A stretch of 64,000 nucleotides of DNA from Agrobacterium tumefaciens (GTDB taxonomy: Bacteria; Pseudomonadota; Alphaproteobacteria; Rhizobiales; Rhizobiaceae), in contig NZ_WJOK01000019.1 in NCBI RefSeq assembly GCF_009649785.1, positions 39,234-103,233 of the forward strand. Reading direction: 5' to 3'. Each line of letters starts with the position of its first letter. The stretch's first letter is position 1. Under the pieces are notes generated by a model. The model was given only the letters and a program-made list of their open reading frames with translations. It was not told the DNA's origin and ran no database searches. This document shows, piece after piece, positions 25,307-33,587 of this stretch. Position numbers and translations under genes: made by a program.

Positions 25307-25834
25307 CTAAACCCCCACCACCCGCTCGAAAAGCCGGATGGGATTGCCCCGGAATGTCGAATCGCGAAACAGGCGGAAGCCGAAACGGGCGGCGATGACG
25401 AGCGAGGGGGTGTTGAGTGGATCAATCATGCAGACGGTCCGCTGCGAAATTCCGCTGCGATCAAACCACCCTGTTGCCGCCGCCACCGCCTCGGTCGCGA
25501 CGCCCTTGCCGTTCAGATCAGCATCGATTTTCCACATCGCTTCTGGCACGCCATCGAAATCGGTGCCGTTTCCACGGCGCATATGGGCAAAGCCCACCTC
25601 GCCGACGATACGCCCGGAGCTTGCCTCCTCCACGACAAAGGGACCGAAGCCGAAGACCGACCAATGGCCGATGAAGCGCAAAAGACGGGCAAAGGCGATT
25701 TCGGGGTCCAGCGGCGTAATCGATGTGACCCCTTCGATGGGCCGGACATCCGCGCTCCAGAACGCACAATAAAGCGCTTCATCCGTGATGGCGTGCGGCC
25801 GCAGGACGAGGCGCGCGGTTGTCAGACGTGTCAT
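25307..25834 (-). CDS. GNAT N-acetyltransferase
   Basis: A 175-residue Acetyltransf_3 protein with TTARLVLRPHAITDEALYCAF at the N-terminus and LNGKGVATEAVAAATGWF as the acetyl-CoA motif. AAGAGG precedes the ATG at 25834. It is not close enough to the other two GNATs to suggest a recent local duplication. Substrate unknown. It lies upstream of the hydrolase gene on the same strand. Confidence 0.88.
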   Translation of the reverse strand: MTRLTTARLVLRPHAITDEALYCAFWSADVRPIEGVTSITPLDPEIAFARLLRFIGHWSVFGFGPFVVEEASSGRIVGEVGFAHMRRGNGTDFDGVPEAMWKIDADLNGKGVATEAVAAATGWFDRSGISQRTVCMIDPLNTPSLVIAARFGFRLFRDSTFRGNPIRLFERVVGV

Positions 25835-25920
25835 GAACCTCTTCCCCAAAAGCAAAAAAGGCCGGCGCGTCGGAAAACGCTACCCGGCCCTTTCACAAAA
25901 CTACCTCTGCAACTGAACGA

Positions 25921-26568
25921 TCACGCGGCAACCGTTTTTACGGTAAACACGATGCGATCCTCATGCACCTTGTATTCCACGGCCATATCGGCCTCCTCCG
26001 CCAGAAGCAGCGTGTAATAGGGCTGTACGGAATGGGCGTCGACCGCCTCTTCCAGCCTGCCTTCGTAGATCTCGGCGAATTTGGCCGGAATGCGCATCAT
26101 CTTGCCCTTGACGGTGATTTCGAATTTCGCGTCACCCTCAGGGTCTTCCAGCACCACATCCACATTACCACCGCGCGGGATCGCGCTGTAGGACACGAGA
26201 AAGAGGTTGAGCAAAAGTTTGACACGATTTTTCGCGACGATGGCGCGTGGGCCGTTCCAGGTCACTTCGGCCTTCTTTTCGGCGGCAGCGAAATCCTTGG
26301 CGGCTTTTTCAGCCTCGCCGGTATCGATCGAAGCGCCAGCGGAGCCGGACGCGCCGAAAGCAAGGCGGGCGAACTTCAGCCGCACGGATGCGTTAAGAGC
26401 GGATGTGCGGATGAGATCCAGCGCATCGTCATCGGTGCCGCCCTCGTCCAGCAATTCGAGGCCGTTATTGATGGCGCCGACAGGAGAGATCACGTCATGG
26501 CACACACGACTGCACAGAAGAGCTGCCAGATCGGGGCCGGACAGCGTGATATTGAGTTTGCTCGTCAT
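25921..26568 (-). CDS. chpT: Histidine phosphotransferase ChpT
   Basis: A 215-residue cytoplasmic phosphotransferase that passes phosphate from CckA to CtrA and CpdR. The phospho-accepting His24 is in CSRVCHDVISPVGAINNGLELL, and the C-terminal degenerate Bergerat-like domain ends in VFTVKTVAA. GGAGAG precedes the ATG. It is divergent from eipA and 2.4 kb from ctrA. In Brucella chpT, ctrA and eipA are neighbours, which supports the call. Confidence 0.93.
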   Translation of the reverse strand: MTSKLNITLSGPDLAALLCSRVCHDVISPVGAINNGLELLDEGGTDDDALDLIRTSALNASVRLKFARLAFGASGSAGASIDTGEAEKAAKDFAAAEKKAEVTWNGPRAIVAKNRVKLLLNLFLVSYSAIPRGGNVDVVLEDPEGDAKFEITVKGKMMRIPAKFAEIYEGRLEEAVDAHSVQPYYTLLLAEEADMAVEYKVHEDRIVFTVKTVAA

Positions 26569-26818
26569 AAAATTCTCTCCTGCGCAAGGGAGGCGCGGAC
26601 GGTGTGGAAATTGTTAAGCCATAATGACACCATATTTGGTAAACCGATTGTTAATAGGATGGTTTCAAAATGCCAAATGCCTTAACAGGCCACCCTGGAG
26701 CGCCCTGCGTCCGTTCGGACGTATAAAGGATGCTCTGGAACTTTGAATCTTCGCATGGGCCCTGCCGAAAATCGATTCGGATTTTCGGGCTGATGCACCA
26801 ACGAACAGACGGACGGAC

Positions 26819-27415
26819 ATGACGATGCGCCTTACGAAAACCCGCACCATTGCACGCCTCGGACTGGGAAAGATTTTTGCGCTCCTTGCCAGCCTTTTGA
26901 TGTGGGCCGCACCGGCCTCGGCCCAGAACAGCGATCAATATTCTTTTCAGGAAGTCGTGGATGCAGGCCACGGATTCTTCGGTGAAACCACCGGCGGCCT
27001 CGCCAAGGTGGTGGAACGCGCCTTCCAGCAATACGGTCTTCCGAACGGTTATATTCTGGGGCAGGAAGGTTCCGGCGCTTTCGTCGCGGGCCTTACCTAT
27101 GGCGAAGGCACGCTTTATACCAAGAATGCCGGCCAGCATCCCGTCTTCTGGCAAGGCCCGTCGCTCGGCCTCGATTACGGCGGCCAAGGCACCCGCGCCA
27201 TGATGCTGGTCTACAATCTGCCTTCGGTCGATTCGCTTTATCGCCGTTACGGCGGCGTCAGCGGCTCGGCCTTCATCGTCGCCGGCGTCGGCATGACCTA
27301 TCTGAAAAGCAGCGATGTCACGCTGGCACCCATTCGCACCGGCATCGGCGCGCGCCTCGGCATCAATGTCGGCTACCTGAAGCTTACCCAGGAACCGACC
27401 TGGAACCCCTTCTGA
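26819..27415 (+). CDS. eipA: Envelope integrity protein EipA (DUF1134)
   Basis: A 198-residue periplasmic protein. The signal peptide runs to about residue 36 (MWAAPASAQ). The DUF1134 core contains EVVDAGHGFFGETTGGLAKVVE, GYILGQEGSGAF and GLDYGGQGTRAMMLVYNL. In Brucella EipA supports envelope integrity and is controlled by CtrA. It is divergent from chpT. TTAA half-sites at 26614 and 26651 precede it but no full CtrA box was seen. MTM has two possible starts; I kept the first. Confidence 0.9.
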   Translation: MTMRLTKTRTIARLGLGKIFALLASLLMWAAPASAQNSDQYSFQEVVDAGHGFFGETTGGLAKVVERAFQQYGLPNGYILGQEGSGAFVAGLTYGEGTLYTKNAGQHPVFWQGPSLGLDYGGQGTRAMMLVYNLPSVDSLYRRYGGVSGSAFIVAGVGMTYLKSSDVTLAPIRTGIGARLGINVGYLKLTQEPTWNPF

Positions 27416-27558
27416 CGCTGAGATGGGGAGGCACTCTTGCGGCTCCCCGCGCAATTGCCTTGGCGATACCCCTCCCAACGGTTGCAATAATAGCGTAACG
27501 TGCTCTCGCGCTCCTCTTTCCGAATGCGCGCGTATCTGAGTTTCGGAGACTGTCTCGC

Positions 27559-28758
27559 GTGATTGAATATGCCATTCTTTTCGGATTGGGTTTTCTCACC
27601 GCAACCCTGCTGGCCTTGCTGATCGCGCCCGCGATCCATCGCCGCATCGTTGCCTATACGGAAAACCGGCTGCGCGCGACAATGCCCATCAGCCCCCAGG
27701 AAGTTCGCGCCCAGAAGGATATGGCACGCGCGCTCTATGCCGCCGAAAACGCCAAGGTTCGTCAGGAACTGGACACCGAACGGGAAAAGAACACCTCGCT
27801 CCGCCTCGCCAACGAGGCAGCATCCAGCGACGCCTATCGCCTCGGCGAGCAGAACCGCGGCCTTTTGCTGAAAATCGAGGAATTGACGCTGGAAATCGGC
27901 GAATTGCGAGGCGCACTCGACGCCAGCGAGGAACGCGCGAGCGCAATACAGGCAAACCTTCTGGAGCAGGAACAGGCCGCAAATGCGCGTGCCGGCCAGA
28001 TGTCTGAGATCACCGCTCGCCTCACCAATCTGACCCGCGAGCTGGATGATTCGAAAATCCTCGCCGCCACCCGCGATCTGGAGGCCGAGCAGGCAAAACA
28101 GACCGCCTCGCGTTTCCGCAAGGAGGGCGAAACGGCGACCCGCGAATTGCAGGATGTCGCTGCCCGCAACAAGGAGGCCATGACGGCGGTTGCGCGCGAA
28201 AGCCGCAAGGTCACCCGGCTGGAAGAACAGATCGCCAGTGTCATGGCAAAAAATGCCGATCTCGACACAATGCTCACCCTGCGCAATCAGGAGGTTGCCC
28301 GCCTGAAGGAACAGCTTGCCGCAACCGGCGGCCGCGCCGACGACATGATCATCCGTCTGCCCAACCCCGCCGTATTGAACGGGGAAACCGCAAGCCAGCC
28401 GCAAAAGGCGCCCGTCCTGCCCGAAATCGCGCCCGTGGTCGCGGCAGACATTCCACCGGTCTCAACCGCCATGGAACCGGCAGCGACGCCGCCGGAAGGT
28501 CTGGAGCAGGAGATCGAGGATATCCGCAATCAGGGAACGGCACTGACCGAACGCCTGCTGAATGTGCGCGGCACCGGCAACGACGAACCGATCCGTCGCG
28601 AAATCGCCCGCATCGCCGCCCAGATGATCGCGCTCACCGCAGCGCAGGAGGGCGAGAAATCGCCGATCCCGGGGCTGCTTGCGAAAGCCACCGCCTCGAC
28701 CGGCCGTGAGAGCCTTGCGAAGCGGGCGAGTGTGTTGATGGAGAAGCGGAAGGGTTGA
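27559..28758 (+). CDS. Membrane-anchored coiled-coil protein
   Basis: A 399-residue protein with one N-terminal membrane segment (MIEYAILFGLGFLTATLLALLI), followed by a long charged coiled coil (about 40-270) of heptads such as REKNTSLRLANEAAS and RKVTRLEEQIASVM. A Pro/Ala-rich linker (about 275-320) leads to a short helical tail. The start is GTG at 27559 with GGAG upstream. It follows eipA in the same direction. I do not recognise a named family; an envelope or division role is only suggested by position. Confidence 0.75.
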   Translation: MIEYAILFGLGFLTATLLALLIAPAIHRRIVAYTENRLRATMPISPQEVRAQKDMARALYAAENAKVRQELDTEREKNTSLRLANEAASSDAYRLGEQNRGLLLKIEELTLEIGELRGALDASEERASAIQANLLEQEQAANARAGQMSEITARLTNLTRELDDSKILAATRDLEAEQAKQTASRFRKEGETATRELQDVAARNKEAMTAVARESRKVTRLEEQIASVMAKNADLDTMLTLRNQEVARLKEQLAATGGRADDMIIRLPNPAVLNGETASQPQKAPVLPEIAPVVAADIPPVSTAMEPAATPPEGLEQEIEDIRNQGTALTERLLNVRGTGNDEPIRREIARIAAQMIALTAAQEGEKSPIPGLLAKATASTGRESLAKRASVLMEKRKG

Positions 28759-28778
28759 TACCTCTACGCCTTTGCGTA

Positions 28779-28824
28779 TGCGGCTCACCCCCTTATGCCC
28801 GGCAGGGCAGAGGGGGGTAAGCCC
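28779..28824. repeat. RIME-like repeat remnant, copy C (internally deleted)
   Basis: The left flank TGCGGCTCACCCCC joins directly to the right arm ATGCCCGGCAGGGCAGAGGG and GGGTAAGCC. The whole central part present in copies A and B is missing. Confidence 0.65.
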
Positions 28825-28842
28825 CACGCGCAAAGGGTAAAC

Positions 28843-29715
28843 CTAAACCCGCCCTATCGCCCCCGCCATCTGATAAAGCGCCAGCCCCGAAGCCGTCCCC
28901 GCATTCAAACTGTCCAATTGCGGCGACTGCGCAATCCGGGCGGTATGGAACCGAGACAATACCGATTGCGGCAACCCCTCACCTTCCGTGCCGATGACCA
29001 GCGCCATGCACTCCGAACGTGGAATATCGCGAATCTCGGTCTCGCCATTCGGCGAAAGGCTCCAGATTGCAAAACCGGCCTGCGAAAGCCGCTCCAGCAT
29101 CTGCACCGCACCACCGCCGCGATGATAGGGAACCGAGAGAACGGAACCGACGGACACCCGGAGCGCCTTGCGATAGAGCGGATCGCATGAAGTCTCGTCC
29201 AGAAACACCGCATCGGCATAAAAGGCCGCGGCGTTGCGGAACATCGCACCCAGATTGTCGTGGTTGGAAATGCCGCAGCCCACCAGCACCAGCGACGAGG
29301 CGGGAAGCGCTTCCGTCAACCCGTCCAGCGTAATGTCACGCACCCGGCGGCCGAGCGCCAGAATGCCGCGATGCAGGTGAAAACCGACAATGCCATCCAG
29401 CACCGGCGCTTCCGCCACATAGACCGGCACATCGGGCGGAAAATCGGCAAGGATATCCGCGACGCCGGAAAGCCGGTTCTTGAGGATGAGAATGCTTTCC
29501 GCCGCAAAGGCTCCACCCGCCTTGTGGGCGGCGGCCAGCATGCGCAACACAACCGTGCCTTCCGCGATGAAACGGCCCTGGCGACCGGTGAGATCACGCT
29601 CGCGAATATCGCGAAAGGCGGCAATGCGCGGATCGGCCGGGTCTTCGACCGGGATCAAAGCCCGACCGTCCAGGAGCGCATGCGCGCCCGCCGGATCAAT
29701 ATGCTCACTGGGCAT
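28843..29715 (-). CDS. TrmH/SpoU-family RNA methyltransferase
   Basis: A 290-residue SAM-dependent 2'-O-methyltransferase of the SPOUT class. The RNA-binding N-terminus is followed by the motifs NHDNLGAMFRNAAAF (motif 1), ALVIGTEGEGLP (motif 2) and LDSLNAGTASGLALY (motif 3), which build the knot. Target may be tRNA or 23S rRNA; the sequence does not decide. Its start overlaps the next upstream gene (29705-30097) by 11 bases, so the two are co-transcribed. Confidence 0.88.
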   Translation of the reverse strand: MPSEHIDPAGAHALLDGRALIPVEDPADPRIAAFRDIRERDLTGRQGRFIAEGTVVLRMLAAAHKAGGAFAAESILILKNRLSGVADILADFPPDVPVYVAEAPVLDGIVGFHLHRGILALGRRVRDITLDGLTEALPASSLVLVGCGISNHDNLGAMFRNAAAFYADAVFLDETSCDPLYRKALRVSVGSVLSVPYHRGGGAVQMLERLSQAGFAIWSLSPNGETEIRDIPRSECMALVIGTEGEGLPQSVLSRFHTARIAQSPQLDSLNAGTASGLALYQMAGAIGRV

Positions 29716-30097
29716 CGACCGTCACATCGGCGAGAAACCGGCCGGCCGCGACGTTGAAGACCAGCGCCTTGCGGGTGCCGTTGGCAAGCTTGCCGTAAAA
29801 CAGCATGTCACCGCCGGAATAGCTGACATTGTCGATTGTAAAGCCCTGCGGCAGGCTGGCGGTCACGGCAAGCGGTCCGTTGCCGGTGGGAACCGCCAGA
29901 TTTTGCGGTACGCTCTGCGTTACAACGGTTTTCGATGGTCCTACCGCCTTGTAGACAACCGCGCCGAACACAGCCATAAGGCTGATGAACATCACGGAGC
30001 CCGACACGATCTGCAAACGGATCATCTTGCGGCGAACTTTATCCATGGCCGGATCAAGCGGCTTGTCTTCCTGTTCGTCTTGCTCGATGTGCGTCAT
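29705..30097 (-). CDS. DUF6476-like membrane protein
   Basis: A 130-residue protein of unknown function. Residues about 25-50 form one membrane helix (QIVSGSVMFISLMAVFGAVV). The C-terminus is a small periplasmic beta-rich domain (VPQNLAVPTGNGPLAVTAS). It overlaps the methyltransferase gene by 11 bases and is divergent from the pseudouridine synthase gene. DUF number from memory. Confidence 0.7.
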   Translation of the reverse strand: MTHIEQDEQEDKPLDPAMDKVRRKMIRLQIVSGSVMFISLMAVFGAVVYKAVGPSKTVVTQSVPQNLAVPTGNGPLAVTASLPQGFTIDNVSYSGGDMLFYGKLANGTRKALVFNVAAGRFLADVTVDAQ

Positions 30098-30135
30098 CGG
30101 GTTCCCTAGAATGCTGATTGATCGGAAAAATAAGA

Positions 30136-31158
30136 ATGAACGACCCCTTTAAACAAGGCGGAGACGCAAGGAAAGTCCTGATTGCCGGCGAAGACGCCGA
30201 AGGCCGCATCGATGTGTGGCTGGCGGGCGAAGTTGGCGGCGATCTGTCGCGCAGCCGCCTGAAAGCCCTGATCGAGCAGGGTGCCGTTTTATTGAACGGC
30301 ACGCCGGTGACCGAGCCGAAAAAGAAGGTGCACCCGCACGACCGCGTCGAGATCGTCATGCCGGAGCCGGAAGACCCCGAACCCAAGGGCGAGGATATCC
30401 CGCTCGATGTGGAATATGAGGACGACGACCTGATCGTGCTCGTCAAACCCGCCGGTCTCGTCGTGCATCCCGGCGCCGGCAACTGGACCGGAACGCTGGT
30501 CAACGCCCTCATTTATCATTGCGGTGACAGCCTCTCCGGCATTGGCGGCGTGAAGCGCCCCGGCATCGTGCATCGGCTGGACAAGGAAACCTCCGGCGTC
30601 ATGGTCGTGGCGAAAAACGACAATGCACACCGCCATCTCGCCGCGCAATTTGCCGATCACGGCCGCACTGGCCCGCTGGAACGCGCCTACAAGGCCGTCG
30701 TCTGGGGCCGACCGCGCACGCTGCGCGGCACCATTGACGCCGCACTCGGCCGCGGCGCCGACCGCACCAAACGCGCCGTCAAGCGCGAGGACACGGACGA
30801 TGCCCGCGAGGCGATAACCCATTACGAGGTTATGGAACGTTTCCATGAAAAGGCGGACGCGTCCTGCCTCGCCTCGATGGTGGAGTGCCGTTTGGAAACC
30901 GGCCGCACCCACCAGATCCGCGTGCACATGGCCCATATCGGCCATCCGCTGATCGGCGACCCCGAATATGGCGCGGCCTTCCGCACCAAGGCGAACCTGC
31001 TTGAGGAACCGGCAAGAAGCACCGTCAACCGCTTTCCGCGACAGGCGCTGCATGCCTATCTCCTGGCCTTCGAACACCCCCGCACCGGCGAGGTGATGGA
31101 ATTCGAAACAGACATGCCTGATGATATGGAAGAACTGCTCATCGCCCTGCGGAGCTGA
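30136..31158 (+). CDS. rluD: RluA-family 23S rRNA pseudouridine synthase (RluD-like)
   Basis: A 340-residue pseudouridine synthase. The S4 domain is at about 20-75 (SRSRLKALIEQGAVLLNG). The catalytic Asp149 lies in HRLDKETSGVMV, and LETGRTHQIRVHMAHIGHPL follows. Most RluD-like enzymes modify helix 69 of 23S rRNA; the target here is by family. I chose ATG 30136; the TTG at 30118 is an alternative. A GCACGGCG/CGCCGTGC stem at 31166-31196 follows but has no T-tract after it. Confidence 0.9.
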   Translation: MNDPFKQGGDARKVLIAGEDAEGRIDVWLAGEVGGDLSRSRLKALIEQGAVLLNGTPVTEPKKKVHPHDRVEIVMPEPEDPEPKGEDIPLDVEYEDDDLIVLVKPAGLVVHPGAGNWTGTLVNALIYHCGDSLSGIGGVKRPGIVHRLDKETSGVMVVAKNDNAHRHLAAQFADHGRTGPLERAYKAVVWGRPRTLRGTIDAALGRGADRTKRAVKREDTDDAREAITHYEVMERFHEKADASCLASMVECRLETGRTHQIRVHMAHIGHPLIGDPEYGAAFRTKANLLEEPARSTVNRFPRQALHAYLLAFEHPRTGEVMEFETDMPDDMEELLIALRS

Positions 31159-31442
31159 AAATGCCGCACGGCGAGGTCAAAAAAACCACGCCGTGCATCT
31201 TGCCGGAAGCCACGGAAAATAAAAAGAGATTAGCGGATAGCGATATTCCCCACATGGTCTTTCTTGTAGACCGCCCCAATTCCGCTTCAATCGTCGCACC
31301 TCTTCGAACCCCGGAAAGCTTGAAATCGTCACCGCGAATGCCGTGGCCGGACCTCTGGCTTGCCGAAAGACAGACGTTGCAAGGAACGCCGTTTTATCCG
31401 CAGAGCTGAACGGAACCGGCATGACGACGGGATCTATCGCGC

Positions 31443-32267
31443 ATGAACACCGATGAACGCCAGTTTATCTTTCAGGAATTACGAAGCGTCGAAGGCTATA
31501 TCGACCCACCCGACGCGCTTGTCTTCAAGGCGCTGCTGCAGGCGCAGACAAGGGACGGCCTGAAGGGCGGCATGGCGGAGATCGGCGTCTATTATGGCCG
31601 CTCCTATTTTCTGCTGCGCAAATTCGCGCAGCCGCAGGAAAAGGTTCTGGGCGTCGACCTGTTCGAACTCGACCCACCCTCGGACGGAAGCCTCGACCAA
31701 TATGAGCGCCTGATGGAAAACGGCAGGCGGTTGGGTTTTGCGATGGATGAGGACTTGATCATCAAGGGCGATAGCACCCGGCTCGCACCCACAGATATTA
31801 CGTCGCGGACCGGTCCCGTCAGGTTCTTCAGCATCGACGGCGGGCACCACCTGCACCATGTGCTGGCGGACGCGAAACTGGCGCTGGAGGTGATCGCCCC
31901 GCACGGCGTCATCGTCTTCGACGACACCTTCAACCCCGCATGGCCGGAAGTGACCGTTGGCGTCGCCGATTTTCTGCGCACCCACGGCCACAGCCTCGCC
32001 TGCTTCGCCATGACGAAATACAAGACCTATGTCTGCCGCCGCGAATTTCACGCTGTCTACGCGGACGCGATTGCCTCTGGCCCCGACTTGCAGACACTCG
32101 ATCATGTCGAAACGGAGTTTCTTGGCTCCCGGGTCGTTCGCCTGCACAACCCCACCCGCAGGCGGGTCATGTATGAGTTGATGGTGCGCTCCGGTCTCGG
32201 TGGTTTTTCGGAACGAATTTACCGTTCGAAAGTTAAACAGGTCAAAGAAGGTGTCGCCGGGACATAA
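31443..32267 (+). CDS. Class I SAM-dependent methyltransferase (Methyltransf_24)
   Basis: A 274-residue protein. The SAM-binding motif is AEIGVYYGRSYFLL near residue 45, then VLGVDLFE, and FFSIDGGHHLHHVLADAKLA with IVFDDTF marks the Methyltransf_24 group. The C-terminal 90 residues are less conserved. No partner genes help assign a substrate. It stands alone between rluD and rpoH. Confidence 0.8.
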   Translation: MNTDERQFIFQELRSVEGYIDPPDALVFKALLQAQTRDGLKGGMAEIGVYYGRSYFLLRKFAQPQEKVLGVDLFELDPPSDGSLDQYERLMENGRRLGFAMDEDLIIKGDSTRLAPTDITSRTGPVRFFSIDGGHHLHHVLADAKLALEVIAPHGVIVFDDTFNPAWPEVTVGVADFLRTHGHSLACFAMTKYKTYVCRREFHAVYADAIASGPDLQTLDHVETEFLGSRVVRLHNPTRRRVMYELMVRSGLGGFSERIYRSKVKQVKEGVAGT

Positions 32268-32290
32268 CGCATGTGTGAACGCTGTGTTCG

Positions 32291-32319
32291 CTTGAAACGC
32301 GGCGGGTGCATACATATTT
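32291..32319 (+). promoter_or_regulatory. RpoH-type promoter upstream of rpoH
   Basis: CTTGAAA followed after 18 bases from CTTG by CATATTT. The alphaproteobacterial RpoH consensus is CTTG-N17/18-CYTATNT; only one base differs. Start near 32326, about 110 bases before the ATG. It would give autogenous heat-shock control. Confidence 0.65.
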
Positions 32320-32432
32320 GTTACGTGGGTTCGTGCGGGGTCGGTAACGACCCGCCACTAGCGGTGTGCCTTGGGCGAGTAATCGCCAATCGATGAGGGT
32401 GCCGTTCCAGACCATAGATAAGGGGGTGCTTT

Positions 32433-33335
32433 ATGGCCCGCAATAGTTTGCCTACAATTACGGCCGGCGAAGCCGGTCTCAATAGATATCTCGACGAAAT
32501 CCGTAAATTCCCGATGCTGGAGCCGCAGGAAGAGTACATGCTTGGCAAGCGTTACGCCGAGCATGGCGACCGCGACGCCGCTCACAAGCTCGTCACAAGC
32601 CACCTGCGCCTTGTTGCAAAGATTGCCATGGGTTACCGCGGTTACGGCCTCCCGATTGGCGAAGTCGTGTCCGAAGGCAATGTCGGCCTGATGCAGGCGG
32701 TGAAGAAGTTTGATCCGGAACGTGGTTTCCGTCTGGCCACCTACGCCATGTGGTGGATCAAGGCTTCGATCCAGGAATATATCCTGCGTTCGTGGTCGCT
32801 GGTGAAGATGGGTACGACTGCCAACCAGAAACGCCTGTTCTTCAACCTGCGCCGGCTGAAAGGCCGTATCCAGGCGATCGACGATGGCGATCTGAAGCCG
32901 GAACACGTCAAGGAAATCGCCACCAAGCTGCAGGTTTCCGAGGAAGAAGTGATCTCGATGAACCGCCGCCTGCATGGCGACGCATCGCTGAATGCGCCCA
33001 TCAAGGCATCCGAAGGCGAATCCGGCCAATGGCAGGACTGGCTGGTGGACGACCATGAAAGCCAGGAAGCCGTGCTGATCGAGCAGGACGAGCTGGAAAC
33101 CCGCCGCCGCATGCTGGCCAAGGCCATGGGCGTGCTGAACGATCGTGAACGCCGCATCTTCGAGGCCCGCCGCCTTGCCGAAGATCCGGTGACGCTGGAA
33201 GAACTCTCATCCGAGTTCGATATCAGCCGCGAACGCGTGCGCCAGATCGAGGTTCGCGCCTTCGAGAAGGTTCAGGAAGCGGTGCAGAAGGAAGCCCTCG
33301 AAGCCGCCCGCGCGCTGCGCGTGGTGGATGCGTAA
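32433..33335 (+). CDS. rpoH: RNA polymerase heat-shock sigma factor RpoH (sigma-32)
   Basis: A 300-residue sigma factor. Region 2 contains HLRLVAKIAMGYRGYGLP and TYAMWWIKASIQEYIL; the RpoH box follows as TTANQKRLFFNLRRLKG; region 4.2 is LEELSSEFDISRERVRQIEV. AGGGGG precedes the ATG. The upstream promoter suggests self-activation. A palindromic repeat and a terminator follow. Confidence 0.98.
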   Translation: MARNSLPTITAGEAGLNRYLDEIRKFPMLEPQEEYMLGKRYAEHGDRDAAHKLVTSHLRLVAKIAMGYRGYGLPIGEVVSEGNVGLMQAVKKFDPERGFRLATYAMWWIKASIQEYILRSWSLVKMGTTANQKRLFFNLRRLKGRIQAIDDGDLKPEHVKEIATKLQVSEEEVISMNRRLHGDASLNAPIKASEGESGQWQDWLVDDHESQEAVLIEQDELETRRRMLAKAMGVLNDRERRIFEARRLAEDPVTLEELSSEFDISRERVRQIEVRAFEKVQEAVQKEALEAARALRVVDA

Positions 33336-33376
33336 GGCTCGGTCTTTTTAAGAGAGCGGGGCTGAACTTATCGGCT

Positions 33377-33409
33377 ACGTCATCCTCGGGCCTGTCCCGA
33401 GGATGACGT
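33377..33409. repeat. Short palindromic repeat ACGTCATCCTCGGG
   Basis: ACGTCATCCTCGGG and CCCGAGGATGACGT are perfect inverted arms around a short loop. A near-copy at 59614-59645 shows the element is dispersed. Confidence 0.65.
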
Positions 33410-33498
33410 CGGAGTAATTGGCTCGACTGCCATCCCATCTCACTCCCCTTGGTGTCCGGCGTGACGAGAGAGTGAGATTCGTTGCCAGTAAATTTCTA

Positions 33499-33533
33499 AG
33501 CCCGCAGATCGCGAGATCTGCGGGCTTTTTATT
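33499..33533. terminator. Bidirectional terminator between rpoH and the acidic membrane protein gene
   Basis: AGCCCGCAGATC-GCGA-GATCTGCGGGCT, a 12-base perfect stem, followed by TTTTATTT on the plus strand and by TAGAAATTT on the minus strand. It lies between convergent genes. Confidence 0.85.
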
Positions 33534-33587
33534 TGCAAGACATAAGGAAGAAATGAGGGGACCGGCTTTAGCCGATCCCCAAGATCA

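Noticed and set aside
26614..26654. CtrA box upstream of eipA
   Set aside because: Only isolated TTAA half-sites occur, not the TTAA-N7-TTAA spacing, although CtrA control is expected from Brucella.
31166..31196. Possible terminator after rluD
   Set aside because: The eight-base stem has a 15-base A-rich loop and no T-tract after it.
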